Position numbers and translations under genes: made by a program
Source: Candidatus Falkowella caecavicola
GTDB lineage: Bacteria > Bacillota > Clostridia > Oscillospirales > Ruminococcaceae
DNA length: 51,869 bases
Direction of reading: 5' to 3'
Assembly (NCBI GenBank): GCA_904420125.1
Contig: CAJFUK010000056.1
Location: 1 to 51,869, forward strand
In this document: piece by piece, positions 1-8,794 of the stretch
How positions within the stretch are numbered: position 1 is the stretch's first letter
Layout of the letters: each line of letters begins with the position of its first letter
Notes under the pieces: model-generated
The model's database searches: none
Seen by the model: only the letters and a program-made list of their open reading frames with translations
What the model was told of the DNA's origin: nothing

Positions 1-102
1 AAAAACCCGTTTCACGGGTAGCAAGTAACAGTCTTACGCAAAAGCCAGATCGTACCAACGTGACGTGACACGTGGCTAGTAATAGAAGGTTTTACCCGTC
101 TA
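1..102 (+). ncRNA. possible 3' tail of a TnpB-associated omegaRNA or IS end (partial)
   Basis: The window opens with a short hairpin (ACCCG/CGGGT arms) and ends this stretch with GGTTTTACCCGTCTATGAA. That tail resembles the 3' scaffold end seen at IS605/IS1341-type tnpB genes, where the guide starts just afterwards. The would-be tnpB lies outside the window, so this is pattern memory only. It could equally be the right end of an unrelated element. Confidence 0.25.
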
Positions 103-104
103 TG

Positions 105-131
105 AAAAACCCCCGACTTTGTCGGGGGTTC
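105..131 (+). terminator. GC-rich hairpin, probable terminator
   Basis: A perfect stem (AACCCCCGAC / GTCGGGGGTT) with a four-base loop follows the possible omegaRNA tail. The U-tract after it is weak (CATTATT), so termination strength is uncertain. Confidence 0.45.
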
Positions 132-269
132 ATTATTCCTTTATGAGCTTTAGTCTGTTGAGGGGATTTCCGTTTTTCGCATCGCGAAAAACTGTCCGTG
201 TTCCGAAAAACGGAAATGCCCGAAAGAAAACCACCCGCTATGCGGATGAGAGACAAAAGTTATACGAAA

Positions 270-332
270 AGAATCACCTTTCCGTTACAATGTAGGTGTT
301 CAGGCCAGATCGCAGAAAGGAAAGGTGATTCT
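270..332 (+). promoter_or_regulatory. inverted repeat sequestering the tnpA ribosome site
   Basis: The arms at 270-283 and 319-332 are perfect 14-bp complements (AGAATCACCTTTCC and GGAAAGGTGATTCT). The right arm contains the AAAGGTG ribosome site and ends one base before the ATG at 333. IS200 elements are known to repress transposase translation by such a 5' hairpin. It has survived here although the gene behind it is broken. Confidence 0.7.
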
Positions 333-983
333 ATGGTGAAGAAAGAATATGCACTTGCACACACAAAATAGATGTGTAAATATCCTATCGTCTTGTCTAT
401 AGTCATCTAAACAAATCAGGCCCACGGATTTATCAAAACGGAAAAATGATGTTTCATATGAACCTCCCTTATGGTGAAGGGTGTGATTCAGATCACTATA
501 GCATTCACACCTAAGTATAGACGAAAAATTATATATAATCCATACAGAGCAGATTGAATCGATATCATCAAACAACTCTGTGCATACAAAAATGTAGGGA
601 TGATAGAAGGCCATATGATGCCAGATCATATGCATCTGCTGGTGAGTATCCCACCCCAATATAGTAATTTCATCATTTATGGGATATCTGAAAGGAAAAA
701 GTGCATGGATGATGTTTGACAGACATGGAAATTTGAAGTACAAATTTGGGAAAGTATAGTAGTGATAGGGATACCCTGCAATTTATTGGCGGCTGTCATT
801 TCATATATCCCTATTACAAATAAGCTAACCGGCATTTTTGGTCAGAAGGATTATTATGTGAGCACAAGTAGGGTTCAATGAAGCGCCATAAGGAAATACT
901 TTCAGGAGCAGGAAAAGAATTACATGATAAAAGATAAACTGCGTGTAAAAGAATATGAGGACCCTTCTAAGGGTCAAGGCTGA
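333..983 (+). pseudogene. tnpA: IS200-type transposase TnpA, disrupted
   Basis: The translation pieced across frames reads as a Y1 transposase of the IS200 family. It starts MVKKEYALAHTK, hits a stop, continues CKYPIV, and then carries roughly 110 extra bases before FTPKYRRKIIYN resumes. Next come GHMMPDHMHLLVSIPP, with the HMHLL block matching the HUH metal-binding motif, and then MGYLKGKSA. The tail YYVST-VGFNEA...VKEYEDPSKGQG ends at the TGA at 981-983. There is an early nonsense codon, an insertion and at least two further frameshifts. The intact family protein is about 150 residues. No functional transposase can be made. Family assignment is secure; the precise lesions need an alignment. 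Confidence 0.8.
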
Positions 984-1926
984 GTAGTACCCACACCTCT
1001 TAAGAGGTAGCATGAGTCAAGAGCAATTTGGCTTGAACGGAGCTAAAGGAGAGATGTGTCAGCAGCTCTTCCATAGTCAAAAGAGAAAGCCAGCGCCATG
1101 AGACGCTGGCCTGGCAACATGGGCTTATAGCCCGGATCCAACCACCCGTAAAACGGGTGGCGGCAATAAGGAGATACGCCGTGTTTTTACCTCTTGTCCA
1201 TGCCCTTAACTTGTCAAAAAAAGCCTAGGCACAGGACAGGGGTATTCTGATAGTAGTTGCGAAAATTATGATAATTTAAAGTTTTTCCTCGCTTTATGCG
1301 CTTGGTGGCTTTGCGTCGCGCAGGCGCATTTTGTTTGTCCAGAGGTGCGGGGTTGCTCCCCTGGGTGCCGTTTCCCTTGCCGAGACAAACACAGCCGCAT
1401 CATTTTACAAGCTGACGCTCTGGACAGGAAACTTTTCTGAACGCCGGTTTTATATCCGGGGTATATAAAATCTCCCTTTCAGAAACTTCACCGGTACGAG
1501 CCGGGTGGAGAACTTTTTCTTATTAGAATCTCAAAACTGACGGTAAATTCCTGTAAAACAGGCCTGTTTTCCTGCATTTTCTTATATTTTCCGGTGTTTT
1601 TTTATGTTTTGCGATACCTTTGAACTCATGGGAAACAGACGACAGAAGGCGCTATACAGGTCCCTCCATGGAACGCTGTACAGCGCCTTCTGCCGGTTTA
1701 TGAAAAAGCGGATTCTATCGAAATCTTCGCTGTCTGTCATGATAAACTGTGACCGATAGAGTCTGCGGAATACTCTGCCGGCTGTCTGCAGGAAGGTCCA
1801 ACCTGCAGATGCCGCAGTAAAAAGTTAGGGGTAATAGTTTAAAAAGGGGGTAAATTTCAGAGGAAAGAGGTGTAAATGCAAAATCTATGTAAACAGCATA
1901 ACGCTGGAAAACCCGATTCACGGTGG

Positions 1927-1962
1927 TCCAGCTGCCGGAATAATTCCGGACAGCTTTTTTTG
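1927..1962 (+). terminator. intrinsic terminator-like hairpin
   Basis: AGCTGCCGGAAT and ATTCCGGACAGCT form a stem with one bulge, directly followed by seven Ts. No intact plus-strand gene precedes it, so the transcript it serves is unknown; it may belong to a short RNA starting near 1800. Confidence 0.5.
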
Positions 1963-2177
1963 ACCATGGCTTTTGCCGGCCTTATGTTCCCCACCTACAC
2001 CAGAACCCTGCAAAGAGTTTCTTTTTGTGTTCTGTTGATGTTTATAGTATACCCATAGCGATTGTTGGAAAAGTGGGTAAACTGTTAATAATCTATGAAT
2101 TTACCAATCTTTTTTGAAAGGCTAAAAACTGAGAAAAGTCTGCATATTTACGGGAAAAATAACGCTTTTTACCCATA

Positions 2178-2218
2178 GAAAGAAGGGCGCTGTCGCCAGG
2201 ACACGCCCTTCTTTTTTG
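2178..2218. terminator. intrinsic terminator hairpin
   Basis: GAAGGGCG and CGCCCTTC arms flank a loop of about 15 bases, followed by TTTTTTG on the plus strand. It lies just beyond the 3' end of the minus-strand sigma-factor gene, where the U-tract is weaker, so it may work in both directions. Confidence 0.5.
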
Positions 2219-2271
2219 TCATATAAGCTAAAACAAATTCATGGGACCAGATAAAATTTATTGCAGGAAAC

Positions 2272-3903
2272 TTACATGTTTTCGACCACCAGAATAGATG
2301 CAGGAATTTTACCTGTCATGTCCGTCAGGAATAAACCTTTTTCCATGGCCTTGTAGATGACGGCCAAAGGAACACTGCATCCACAGTACATATATTGCTG
2401 CCATTTTGGAATATTTGTCAGATGGGACGGAAGTTTGACATAGCCAGTTTCAAAAACCGGCAGTAAAATCTCCCGTATAGTCTGGCTGAGATCCTGTACA
2501 TATCCAGAAACTAATTTGCTTTCTGCATTGTATTCTTCCTTTGTCAGCACGGGTATGTCCAGGGTTAAAGTATGCTCCTTCTGCAAAATACCACTTTGAA
2601 TCAAACTGTCTACGGATTCGAGTATATGTTCCCCCGCAGAAGATTCTTCGTATGGAATATGGCGATACAGCTCGTACAGCCATTGGACATAGTCGGGCTT
2701 TAAACAGTTGTTTGGAAAACTCCCCAGCTCTGTATTGAACGTTCGTAATTGAAGAGATTTTGTGTCGCGAAAATTTTTGAGTTCTATCCCTGTTTCTCCG
2801 CTAATAGAATATTTCCAAAATTCTGCATCATTTTCATAATCATGACCGGATGAAAAATGCTGTCCCATCGCTATCCATCTGCCGCCGTCCTTGCGGTATG
2901 GATATTCAGAGAATGGCATTGCTCCCGTAACCTCGTCCCGAACCGAAACATGCGCAAATAACAGAAGTTTAATGCAGAAATGGAGTTTTAGCTTGGCCTT
3001 TCCGTGTGGGGTCTGCCGAACATAATAGTCCTGTTTTTCCAGCTCGGCAAGCGCCTTTTCCATTTCATCCCAGAAAAGGTTAAAATGCTGATCCACTACG
3101 GCGAGCTGCTTTTTGAATGTCGCTTTCCGGTCGCTGTCGGTGTAGATAATAAAATCCGTATAGACCCTTCCGCCCTCTGTGCGTTTCATCAATTCGCCGT
3201 TAACCAATTTTTCAACAACTGGTTCAACGAATGCCGCAGGAACACCAAGCAATTTGGCCAGTTCCGTTTCAGATATGGGTTTTGGATAGGCAAGGATCAG
3301 GATATTCTGTGTTAATTTGTCCGTATGTTCGACCAAAGAAAATGGTTCTTCATTCAAACCGGTTGAACCTGCGCAAGCGATTCGCAGCGTATCGGGATCA
3401 TAACTTTGTTTCGTATAGTTCTCCATATCGACAACCCTTTCTTTGACATGTTTTCTTCCTGCATTCAGTCTGCTTTTCACTGTACCGATCGGTATATGCA
3501 GGCAATCGGCAATTTTTTCTATTGTGTCGCCATGCATATAAAATCGCACCATCACTTCACGGTGTATTTTGGTAAGATAGCCAAGTTCCCGTCGGATAGC
3601 TTCCATTTTTGCGAAGGAATCATCATCCAGCTCGTTCTCGTCCGGTATATCCAGCATAAAGGAGTCAAAGCTGATCTGCGGTTTGTTGTACTTGTCACGC
3701 AGCCAATCGTAATACTTATTGGACAGAATGGTATACAGCCAATTCCACAAATGTGCAGGTTCTTTCCCGTTTGCCAGTGCTTGTACCGCGGCAAGAAATG
3801 TTTCTTGGACAAGATCTTCGGCGACATGTGGATCTCCTGCCTTTTTTAAGGCGGCTGAATACAGCTTGTCAACATATCCTGTTAAATCATTTTTTGTATC
3901 CAT
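2272..3903 (-). CDS. ECF-like RNA polymerase sigma factor with large C-terminal extension
   Basis: The N-terminal 160 residues are an ECF-type sigma factor. Region 2 contains AEDLVQETFLAA and WNWLYTI, and region 4 has a helix-turn-helix around IEKIADCLHIPIGTVKSRL. Roughly 380 further residues follow, starting with a winged-helix-like segment (SETELAKLLGVPAAFVEPVVEKLV) and going on to domains I do not recognise. Typical ECF factors are about 170-200 residues, so this 543-residue form is strongly extended. I chose the ATG at 3903, which has AAGGTG six bases upstream; an upstream in-frame ATG at 3933 lacks a ribosome site. The gene lies 55 bases downstream of the HEPN-like gene and was probably cotranscribed with it. 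No separate anti-sigma gene is adjacent, so the extension may do the regulating (inference). Target promoters are unknown. Confidence 0.85.
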   Translation of the reverse strand: MDTKNDLTGYVDKLYSAALKKAGDPHVAEDLVQETFLAAVQALANGKEPAHLWNWLYTILSNKYYDWLRDKYNKPQISFDSFMLDIPDENELDDDSFAKMEAIRRELGYLTKIHREVMVRFYMHGDTIEKIADCLHIPIGTVKSRLNAGRKHVKERVVDMENYTKQSYDPDTLRIACAGSTGLNEEPFSLVEHTDKLTQNILILAYPKPISETELAKLLGVPAAFVEPVVEKLVNGELMKRTEGGRVYTDFIIYTDSDRKATFKKQLAVVDQHFNLFWDEMEKALAELEKQDYYVRQTPHGKAKLKLHFCIKLLLFAHVSVRDEVTGAMPFSEYPYRKDGGRWIAMGQHFSSGHDYENDAEFWKYSISGETGIELKNFRDTKSLQLRTFNTELGSFPNNCLKPDYVQWLYELYRHIPYEESSAGEHILESVDSLIQSGILQKEHTLTLDIPVLTKEEYNAESKLVSGYVQDLSQTIREILLPVFETGYVKLPSHLTNIPKWQQYMYCGCSVPLAVIYKAMEKGLFLTDMTGKIPASILVVENM

Positions 3904-3958
3904 TTGCATCACCTTGAAAGTACTTTCATTCATATAGTCGGAGAAACAAAGAAAAGGT

Positions 3959-4696
3959 TCATCTATTTATTCGATTGGAATGATGACTGTTCATCTCATA
4001 CTGCCGTTCCACCCTGTCTAAAACAGAAGATATGGTGTCAATCAGCTCGATCAAATGAAATGGAGGAAATTTTTTAATCTCTTCATATTCCTGATTCATC
4101 GAATTTTTTTGAAAATTTCCGTGTACAAATCCATTGCGGACTTTACGGGCCAGCTCTAAAAGATGGTATATATTCGGTTCTTGTTGACGCCACTCATGGA
4201 TATGTAATTGGAATATATGCGCTAAATATATGTATATTTTTGCAGTGCCTTTTGGCAAGTGCAGCGTAGCAGTGGTTTCTTTGAATAGATCATAGTAAAG
4301 TTTTTTTAATGCACGTTCAAGAAAAGAATATAATAAAACTGTCAGATGACAGGCAGAATGCCATGCGATCTCCTGCCATAAATACATATTGTGTTGACTA
4401 CCCAGGAGCATTTCATAATTGGTAAAGTTTTTATTCGCCGTCAACCGGCCGTCTGTATTTTTATATTCGGCTACTTCTCTTACCGCCTGATGAAATCGCG
4501 ATTTAACGATTTGTGTTATCTCATAACAATATTGATTGAGCGATCCCAACTCTTCTTCATATATCACAAAAGGATAAATATTGCTGTTAAACAGATGGTA
4601 ATGGCATTTCTTTATGGGCACCAATTCTTGATTTTCATTTATGGTATATGAAAATGCGATATTATCTTCAATCCCATCAAAAAATTCCAAGCACAT
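3959..4696 (-). CDS. hypothetical protein, HEPN-like C-terminal region
   Basis: This 245-residue protein has no signal peptide or membrane segment. The start at 4696 is supported by AGGAGG six bases upstream. The C-terminal half is alpha-helical and contains RKVRNGFVHGNF, matching the R-x4-H motif of HEPN domains (RNGFVH). HEPN proteins are often RNases or accessory helical proteins of toxin-antitoxin, abortive-infection and stress systems. The N-terminal 100 residues are not recognised. The preceding helix (HLTVLLYSFLERALKKLY) resembles the first helix of uncharacterised HEPN-like or AbiV-type proteins. Its only close partner is the extended sigma factor downstream. Function is unknown; the HEPN reading rests on the short motif and predicted helicity. 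Confidence 0.6.
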   Translation of the reverse strand: MCLEFFDGIEDNIAFSYTINENQELVPIKKCHYHLFNSNIYPFVIYEEELGSLNQYCYEITQIVKSRFHQAVREVAEYKNTDGRLTANKNFTNYEMLLGSQHNMYLWQEIAWHSACHLTVLLYSFLERALKKLYYDLFKETTATLHLPKGTAKIYIYLAHIFQLHIHEWRQQEPNIYHLLELARKVRNGFVHGNFQKNSMNQEYEEIKKFPPFHLIELIDTISSVLDRVERQYEMNSHHSNRINR

Positions 4697-5539
4697 AGAA
4701 AACCTCCTAAAATATGAACACGCAACGATAACCCCCAGACCATTCTGGGAACGTCGGATATAAAAAAGCGGCATCCCTGTTTTCTAAGCAGAAATCGTAA
4801 ATGCCGCTTGCATATTGCCATCATTATGCTTCCATATTCAATGCCTGGACTTGATACGTCTTATGAAAAGGCTTAGCAGGAAACAATAAGACACACAAAT
4901 CCTTGATCCTCTTTTGGATCATCCGGACCGTTAAGGCGATGGCTTTATCGGCCATGCTGTCCATTTATGATAGCATGGCCCTTTTTCTGACAAAATTGGT
5001 TTTCTGTTTTGAAAACAAAAGAACCTGTTTGTCTGCTGCTGTATAACCATGAAAATTGTTTTTCACGATTTTGAGTCCATACTTTATTATGATGTCATTA
5101 TACACTTTAACCGAGATAGAATTCCATTGACGTAAGTATAGGTATAAAGTATAGCACGAACCCAACCCGCAGGCAAATTCCTTTGAACAATCAGACCTCC
5201 GGCGTGCCTAAAGCATAACAATAATGGACTTATCCATTCCAATGCCTGTGTTTAGTTTATACAGTGGGTCCAAATCGCAGCCACAGTTACCACATTCTTT
5301 ATCCGCCTGTTTTTATCGCAGATATAAGGGCCTTAGTATCTCCTTTACCTCTAAGCATGCTTGGCCGGATTTGCGATTAAATCCCAACCAGATGTCACAA
5401 ATTTTTTCATGATCATTTTTAATTCTTTCATGTCTAAATGTACCCTTCCTATTAATTTTGACTTATATTTGTTTTCCATAACATTATAACATAAAAGTGA
5501 TTATAGCTTATTTTATACTCATTCTTCTATGTCCTCAAA
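4697..5539. other. gene-free stretch, AT-rich, one hairpin
   Basis: No gene can be supported. A stem-loop at about 4951-4985 (GGCCATGCT / AGCATGGCC, then CTTTTTC) resembles a plus-strand terminator without an obvious gene before it. Short open frames on both strands lack ribosome sites and family resemblance. The stretch may be the residue of lost mobile DNA, matching the decayed elements on both sides. Confidence 0.4.
4951..4985 (+). terminator. orphan intrinsic terminator-like hairpin
   Basis: A nine-base-pair perfect stem is followed by CTTTTTC on the plus strand. No intact plus-strand gene lies upstream. Confidence 0.45.
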
Positions 5540-6052
5540 TTAAAATTTTTCAACTGAAAAAAGATAGTGAAGCATATCTCCATTGTAATATTGCGTAATA
5601 AATTCATCTTCTTGACTCATTCCAATAGCTTCAGCCACTTTTATAGAGGCTACATTATCAACTTTGATGATGGAATAGACCTTATCCCTATTCAAAATTT
5701 CAAAAGCATATTTCTTGCAGCCGGCGGCGGCTTCTCTTGCATATCCGTAATGCCAAAAATTTTCTTTTAGCAAGTAGCCAATTTCCAGCACTTGCGTACC
5801 TTTATATGGTTGCATTGTAAGCCCAGCTTGCCCGATCATTTCCTTTGTCGATTTCAATATGACAGCCCATAGACCAAAGCCATATTGTTTATATCTTTTC
5901 TTCTGACGGTCTAACCATACTTGTACATCATTATCTGTAAAATCATGTTCATAAGCATACATAACCTTGGGATTTTGCAAAATTTCAGCTAAATCGCAAA
6001 AATCACTTTGCTCCATTTCTCTTAAAACCAAACGATCTGTTTCTAAAATCAT
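5540..6052 (-). CDS. GNAT-family N-acetyltransferase (RimJ/RimL-like)
   Basis: The 170-residue protein begins ETDRLVLREME, the typical opening of RimJ/RimL-type GNAT enzymes. These move an acetyl group from acetyl-CoA to an amine, often a protein N-terminus or a small molecule. Motif A is visible as EIGYLLKENFWHYGYAREAA (acetyl-CoA binding) and motif B as NVASIKVAEAIGM. The length is normal. The start has GAGGG six bases upstream, and a possible promoter (TTGATA, 17 bases, TAATAA) lies near 6085-6113. It stands alone between eroded regions; the substrate cannot be predicted. Confidence 0.85.
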   Translation of the reverse strand: MILETDRLVLREMEQSDFCDLAEILQNPKVMYAYEHDFTDNDVQVWLDRQKKRYKQYGFGLWAVILKSTKEMIGQAGLTMQPYKGTQVLEIGYLLKENFWHYGYAREAAAGCKKYAFEILNRDKVYSIIKVDNVASIKVAEAIGMSQEDEFITQYYNGDMLHYLFSVEKF

Positions 6053-6296
6053 TGATATCCCTCATATTACACATTCCATTTTTCGTTTATTATTATCACC
6101 TACTTATTCTATCAAAGATCGGTATTATTTTCCACATGTTTGGCGAAAAAATAACAAATCCCTACTTATCCAATCAAGGGTAAAACAAACGGATTATCCG
6201 CCCCAACTGACTGAAAGATTAGCCCATAGTTGGCACTTTTTCTGATAGAAAGAAGAACTCAGGCGCCCCTATAGCACAAGTATGCCGGCTCAAATT

Positions 6297-6333
6297 AAAA
6301 GAAGCCGACTACTTTACGTAATCGGCTTCTTTC
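6297..6333. terminator. bidirectional terminator hairpin
   Basis: AAGAAGCCGA and TCGGCTTCTT form a perfect stem with flanking A and T runs. It lies downstream of the minus-strand pseudogene and upstream of the acetyltransferase, so it probably ends transcription of the former. Confidence 0.65.
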
Positions 6334-6383
6334 TACCTTATAAAAAAGATATTTTCGGCTGTTTCGTGTAGAAGTTTGAACTC

Positions 6384-7468
6384 TCACCTTTGTGAATAAT
6401 ATAAAATAAGCAAAGCTCTAAATGTAATATCGCATAATCTTTTTGTGGGTGTTTCCCAATCAGTTTCTAACTGCCGACCGCCGTATGTTCCAATGCCTTT
6501 CAATGCATCTACCAGAACAGAGACATTGCAAATACCGTTTTCATCAATGGAACTTGCAATTTCATCAACTGATTCCTTTAACGCAGGCACATACGGTATG
6601 ACTCCGTATCCTGCAAATCATTCGATATATTCTAAGTTGTACTTCTCAGATTTGCTGCGATTTCAATAGATATCGGAGCTGGTAACAGGCAAGTTTGCCT
6701 GACAGAAAGTCCTTGTGACGGAAAGCAGCCAAGTGTACCAAGCTGATATCCTACCCATGAATTTGCAGCTACTCCAATCAGATCAGGAAGGTCTGTTTTC
6801 ATCATTTTAGCAATGAAATCCGCTAACATTTTTATATTTCCCTCGTCTTCCACGATCAGGTATGAGCCAATATATCCAAATAATAACGGCTGGGCCATTT
6901 TTCATAATCATTAAAAACATAGGTAATACCGCTTGGATTGCTTCTACATGGCCTGCCTTTTTCCGGACGAACGATGTCCAGAATCGAATCAACCTCCAGC
7001 ACTCTGCGGAAAGAATCTAGTGAAAGCTGAATCTGAGGTTTTATGTCAATAAAATCATCGTATCCTGCTCTTGCAATACAGGCACAGCGAATTAAATTTT
7101 GACCGTTTACAGCATAACGAAATTCATCAAAGTATTTGCCTTTGGTACGATAACAAAGATCGGTCAGTTCTGTAGTAACAAAAGCTTCCATTGCATCTTT
7201 CATCACCAGATTCTTTTTTCCTACAGCTTTTTCAGCAAGATATTTTACACCGACTTCTTGATTCTCATAAGGTCCTACATTACTGTTTTGTCCGTGAAAA
7301 CTGTTTCCAAGCCATTCGTTTTCTTTTGACAGCTGGCAATCAGTTTATAAATCGGTCCTTCAATAATTTGTGACTGCAAATCCTTTTCTTCTTTTGGGGA
7401 TATTTCGCCGAGAATTTCTTTTTTACTCTAATTTTAATCGAAGGGTTAGCGTTTTGATATCTGTTCAT
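6384..7468 (-). pseudogene. disrupted gene of unknown function
   Basis: Several long minus-strand fragments in different frames read as parts of one protein. Piece one (about 7207-7450) contains EISPKEEKDLQSQIIEGPIY. Piece two (about 6856-7206) contains LTDLCYRTKGKYFDEFRYAV and ARAGYDDFIDIKPQIQLSL. Piece three (6632-6898) contains DLIGVAANSWVGYQLG, and piece four (6384-6590) contains DEIASSIDENGICNVSV. At least three frameshifts separate them, so no full-length product of about 360 residues is made. The family is not recognised; none of the pieces shows a catalytic motif I can name. A programmed or sequencing origin for all the shifts is unlikely but not excluded. Confidence 0.55.
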
Positions 7469-7605
7469 CATTTAGTGCCTTTTCCTAAGTCAATCCATCC
7501 GCTTTATTAATATTTTATTGTGAGAGTTCAAATCCTTCTGCAAATGAGAAACTGCCCGCTTTATATCTGCAAATTGGGTTCTCGAAAGATTGTTGCTTAA
7601 GACGG

Positions 7606-7633
7606 CAAAAGCCCCGATAAAATCGGGGCTTTC
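7606..7633 (-). terminator. terminator of tRNA-Ser
   Basis: On the minus strand AAAGCCCCGAT and ATCGGGGCTTTT form a perfect stem with a three-base loop and a T-run. It lies 30 bases downstream of the tRNA 3' end. Confidence 0.8.
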
Positions 7634-7662
7634 CGGGACAATATCTTTTTATTGTCTCTTGA

Positions 7663-7755
7663 TGGCGGAGAAGGAGGGATTCGAACCCTCGATGCGCTAT
7701 CAACGCATACACGATTTCCAGTCGTGCGCCATAAACCAAGCTAGGCGACTTCTCC
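7663..7755 (-). tRNA. tRNA-Ser(GGA)
   Basis: The minus strand folds into a class II tRNA. It has a seven-base-pair acceptor stem (GGAGAAG/CTTCTCC), an anticodon stem-loop with CTGGAAA (anticodon GGA, reading UCC and UCU), a long variable arm, and a T arm with GGTTCGAATCC. The discriminator base is G, followed by an encoded CCA at 7663-7665. The long variable arm and GGA anticodon fix serine identity. Confidence 0.95.
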
Positions 7756-7901
7756 TTATATTCCTATTATATCAACGAATGAAAAATCCATTCATACAGC
7801 GATTCATATTATAACAAAACTGTTCCTCAAAAGTCAAGTGTTTTTTCAATTTTTTCAATTAAAAGACTCATTCTACAGAAAATACAGACATTTTACGTCC
7901 C

Positions 7902-8771
7902 TTATTGTTGCAAAACATTGTTCCAGAGCACATATTCCTGATTTGGGTCTATACCTTTATAACGGAAAAGGTCGCTGACTGTAACAAACAGATACCCTTC
8001 CTCCAGCAATCCTTCAATAATTCCATCCAAGGCTTCGACCGTCTGGCTGTTACCAGTAAAATCATGAAGAAGGATAATTCCTCCATCCTGCGCTGTACGA
8101 AGAATCGTTTCTGTACGCTGCTGGGCCGTTACTGCTGGATCATAGTCGGTACATCCTGTTCCGCAGATAAAAGGAAGCTCGATGTTCTCATACATGGTGT
8201 TGTTCACCGCAATATAGGGGGGACGGAAAAAAACAGGCCGTACGCCGACCAAGGCTTCAATGCGGTCACTAGTGCGCTGTATCTCATCAATCACTTCTTC
8301 TGCCGTCAGTTGATTCATCTGTTGATGGCTCCAGGCATGGCTGGCAATTTCGCATCCGTCTGCTACCATTCTTTCCAATACCGGCTGTGTATCATCGGTT
8401 ATGTTCCGACCAATTAAAAAGAAAGTTCCCGGAATCTCATATCGTTCCAGCACATCTAATACATCCGGCGTAGTGACTAGGTTTGGACCATCATCAAAAG
8501 TCAGTGCAATTAATTTTTTATTTGCATAATCCTGCATAGAATTCTCCATTTTCGAAGTGCCTGCATCCTCTGATACAGTGGATACCTGGCTGATTAAAAA
8601 AAGATTTTCTTCTGGATCATCATCGACTTGTTGTTCGCTTTCTGTTTCCAATTTTTCAATATCAAGCACCGAAACGGCCGCCTCATGACACTGACAGCCT
8701 GCTAACGCCAAGATACCAATAAAAAGAACGTACAAAAACACGGCATATCTTTGTTTTCTGCTCCTATGCAT
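7902..8771 (-). CDS. polysaccharide deacetylase, lipoprotein (NodB domain, CE4)
   Basis: A 289-residue membrane-anchored lipoprotein: signal peptide followed by the lipobox ALAGC (Cys26). The NodB domain starts near residue 86 with LIALTFDDGPN, giving the metal and catalytic aspartates. SHAWSHQQM supplies the histidine pair, and RPPY is the later conserved motif. CE4 enzymes remove N- or O-acetyl groups from peptidoglycan, chitin-like sugars or xylan outside the cell. The ATG at 8771 has GGAG upstream and gives a compact signal peptide; a TTG at 8801 overlaps the preceding gene and is less likely. It directly follows the CE2-type esterase, implying a two-gene operon for extracellular deacetylation. 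Confidence 0.88.
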   Translation of the reverse strand: MHRSRKQRYAVFLYVLFIGILALAGCQCHEAAVSVLDIEKLETESEQQVDDDPEENLFLISQVSTVSEDAGTSKMENSMQDYANKKLIALTFDDGPNLVTTPDVLDVLERYEIPGTFFLIGRNITDDTQPVLERMVADGCEIASHAWSHQQMNQLTAEEVIDEIQRTSDRIEALVGVRPVFFRPPYIAVNNTMYENIELPFICGTGCTDYDPAVTAQQRTETILRTAQDGGIILLHDFTGNSQTVEALDGIIEGLLEEGYLFVTVSDLFRYKGIDPNQEYVLWNNVLQQ

Positions 8772-8794
8772 TTTGTACGCTCCATTCTTATTTT

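Larger units (their letters stand above)
228..1165 (+). mobile_element. IS200/IS605-family element, tnpA-only, decayed
   Basis: The extent is inferred from matching hairpin ends. The left end has AACCACCCG followed by a short stem (228-248). The right end has AACCACCCGTAAAACGGGTGG, a near-perfect hairpin, at about 1138-1160. Both share AACCACCCG, as expected for the subterminal hairpins recognised by Y1 transposases. Between them lies a broken tnpA. No tnpB is present. Exact cleavage sites were not resolved, and the element is very probably immobile without help in trans. Confidence 0.6.
1166..2271. other. gene-free stretch with hairpins
   Basis: No convincing gene is seen. It holds a long inverted repeat at 1643-1694 (arms AGAAGGCGCTATACAG and CTGTACAGCGCCTTCT), a plus-strand terminator-like hairpin at about 1927-1962 and another at 2178-2218. 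A 60-codon open frame at 1876-2058 has a good AAAGAGGTG ribosome site, but it runs through the 1927-1962 hairpin and T-run, so it is unlikely to be translated as a whole. Confidence 0.5.

Noticed and set aside
1876-2058. 60-codon frame with a good AAAGAGGTG ribosome site
   Set aside because: It runs through an intrinsic terminator hairpin with seven Ts and resembles no protein.
3004-3849. Plus-strand frames opposite the long sigma factor
   Set aside because: They lack ribosome sites and lie within the coding sequence of the minus-strand gene.
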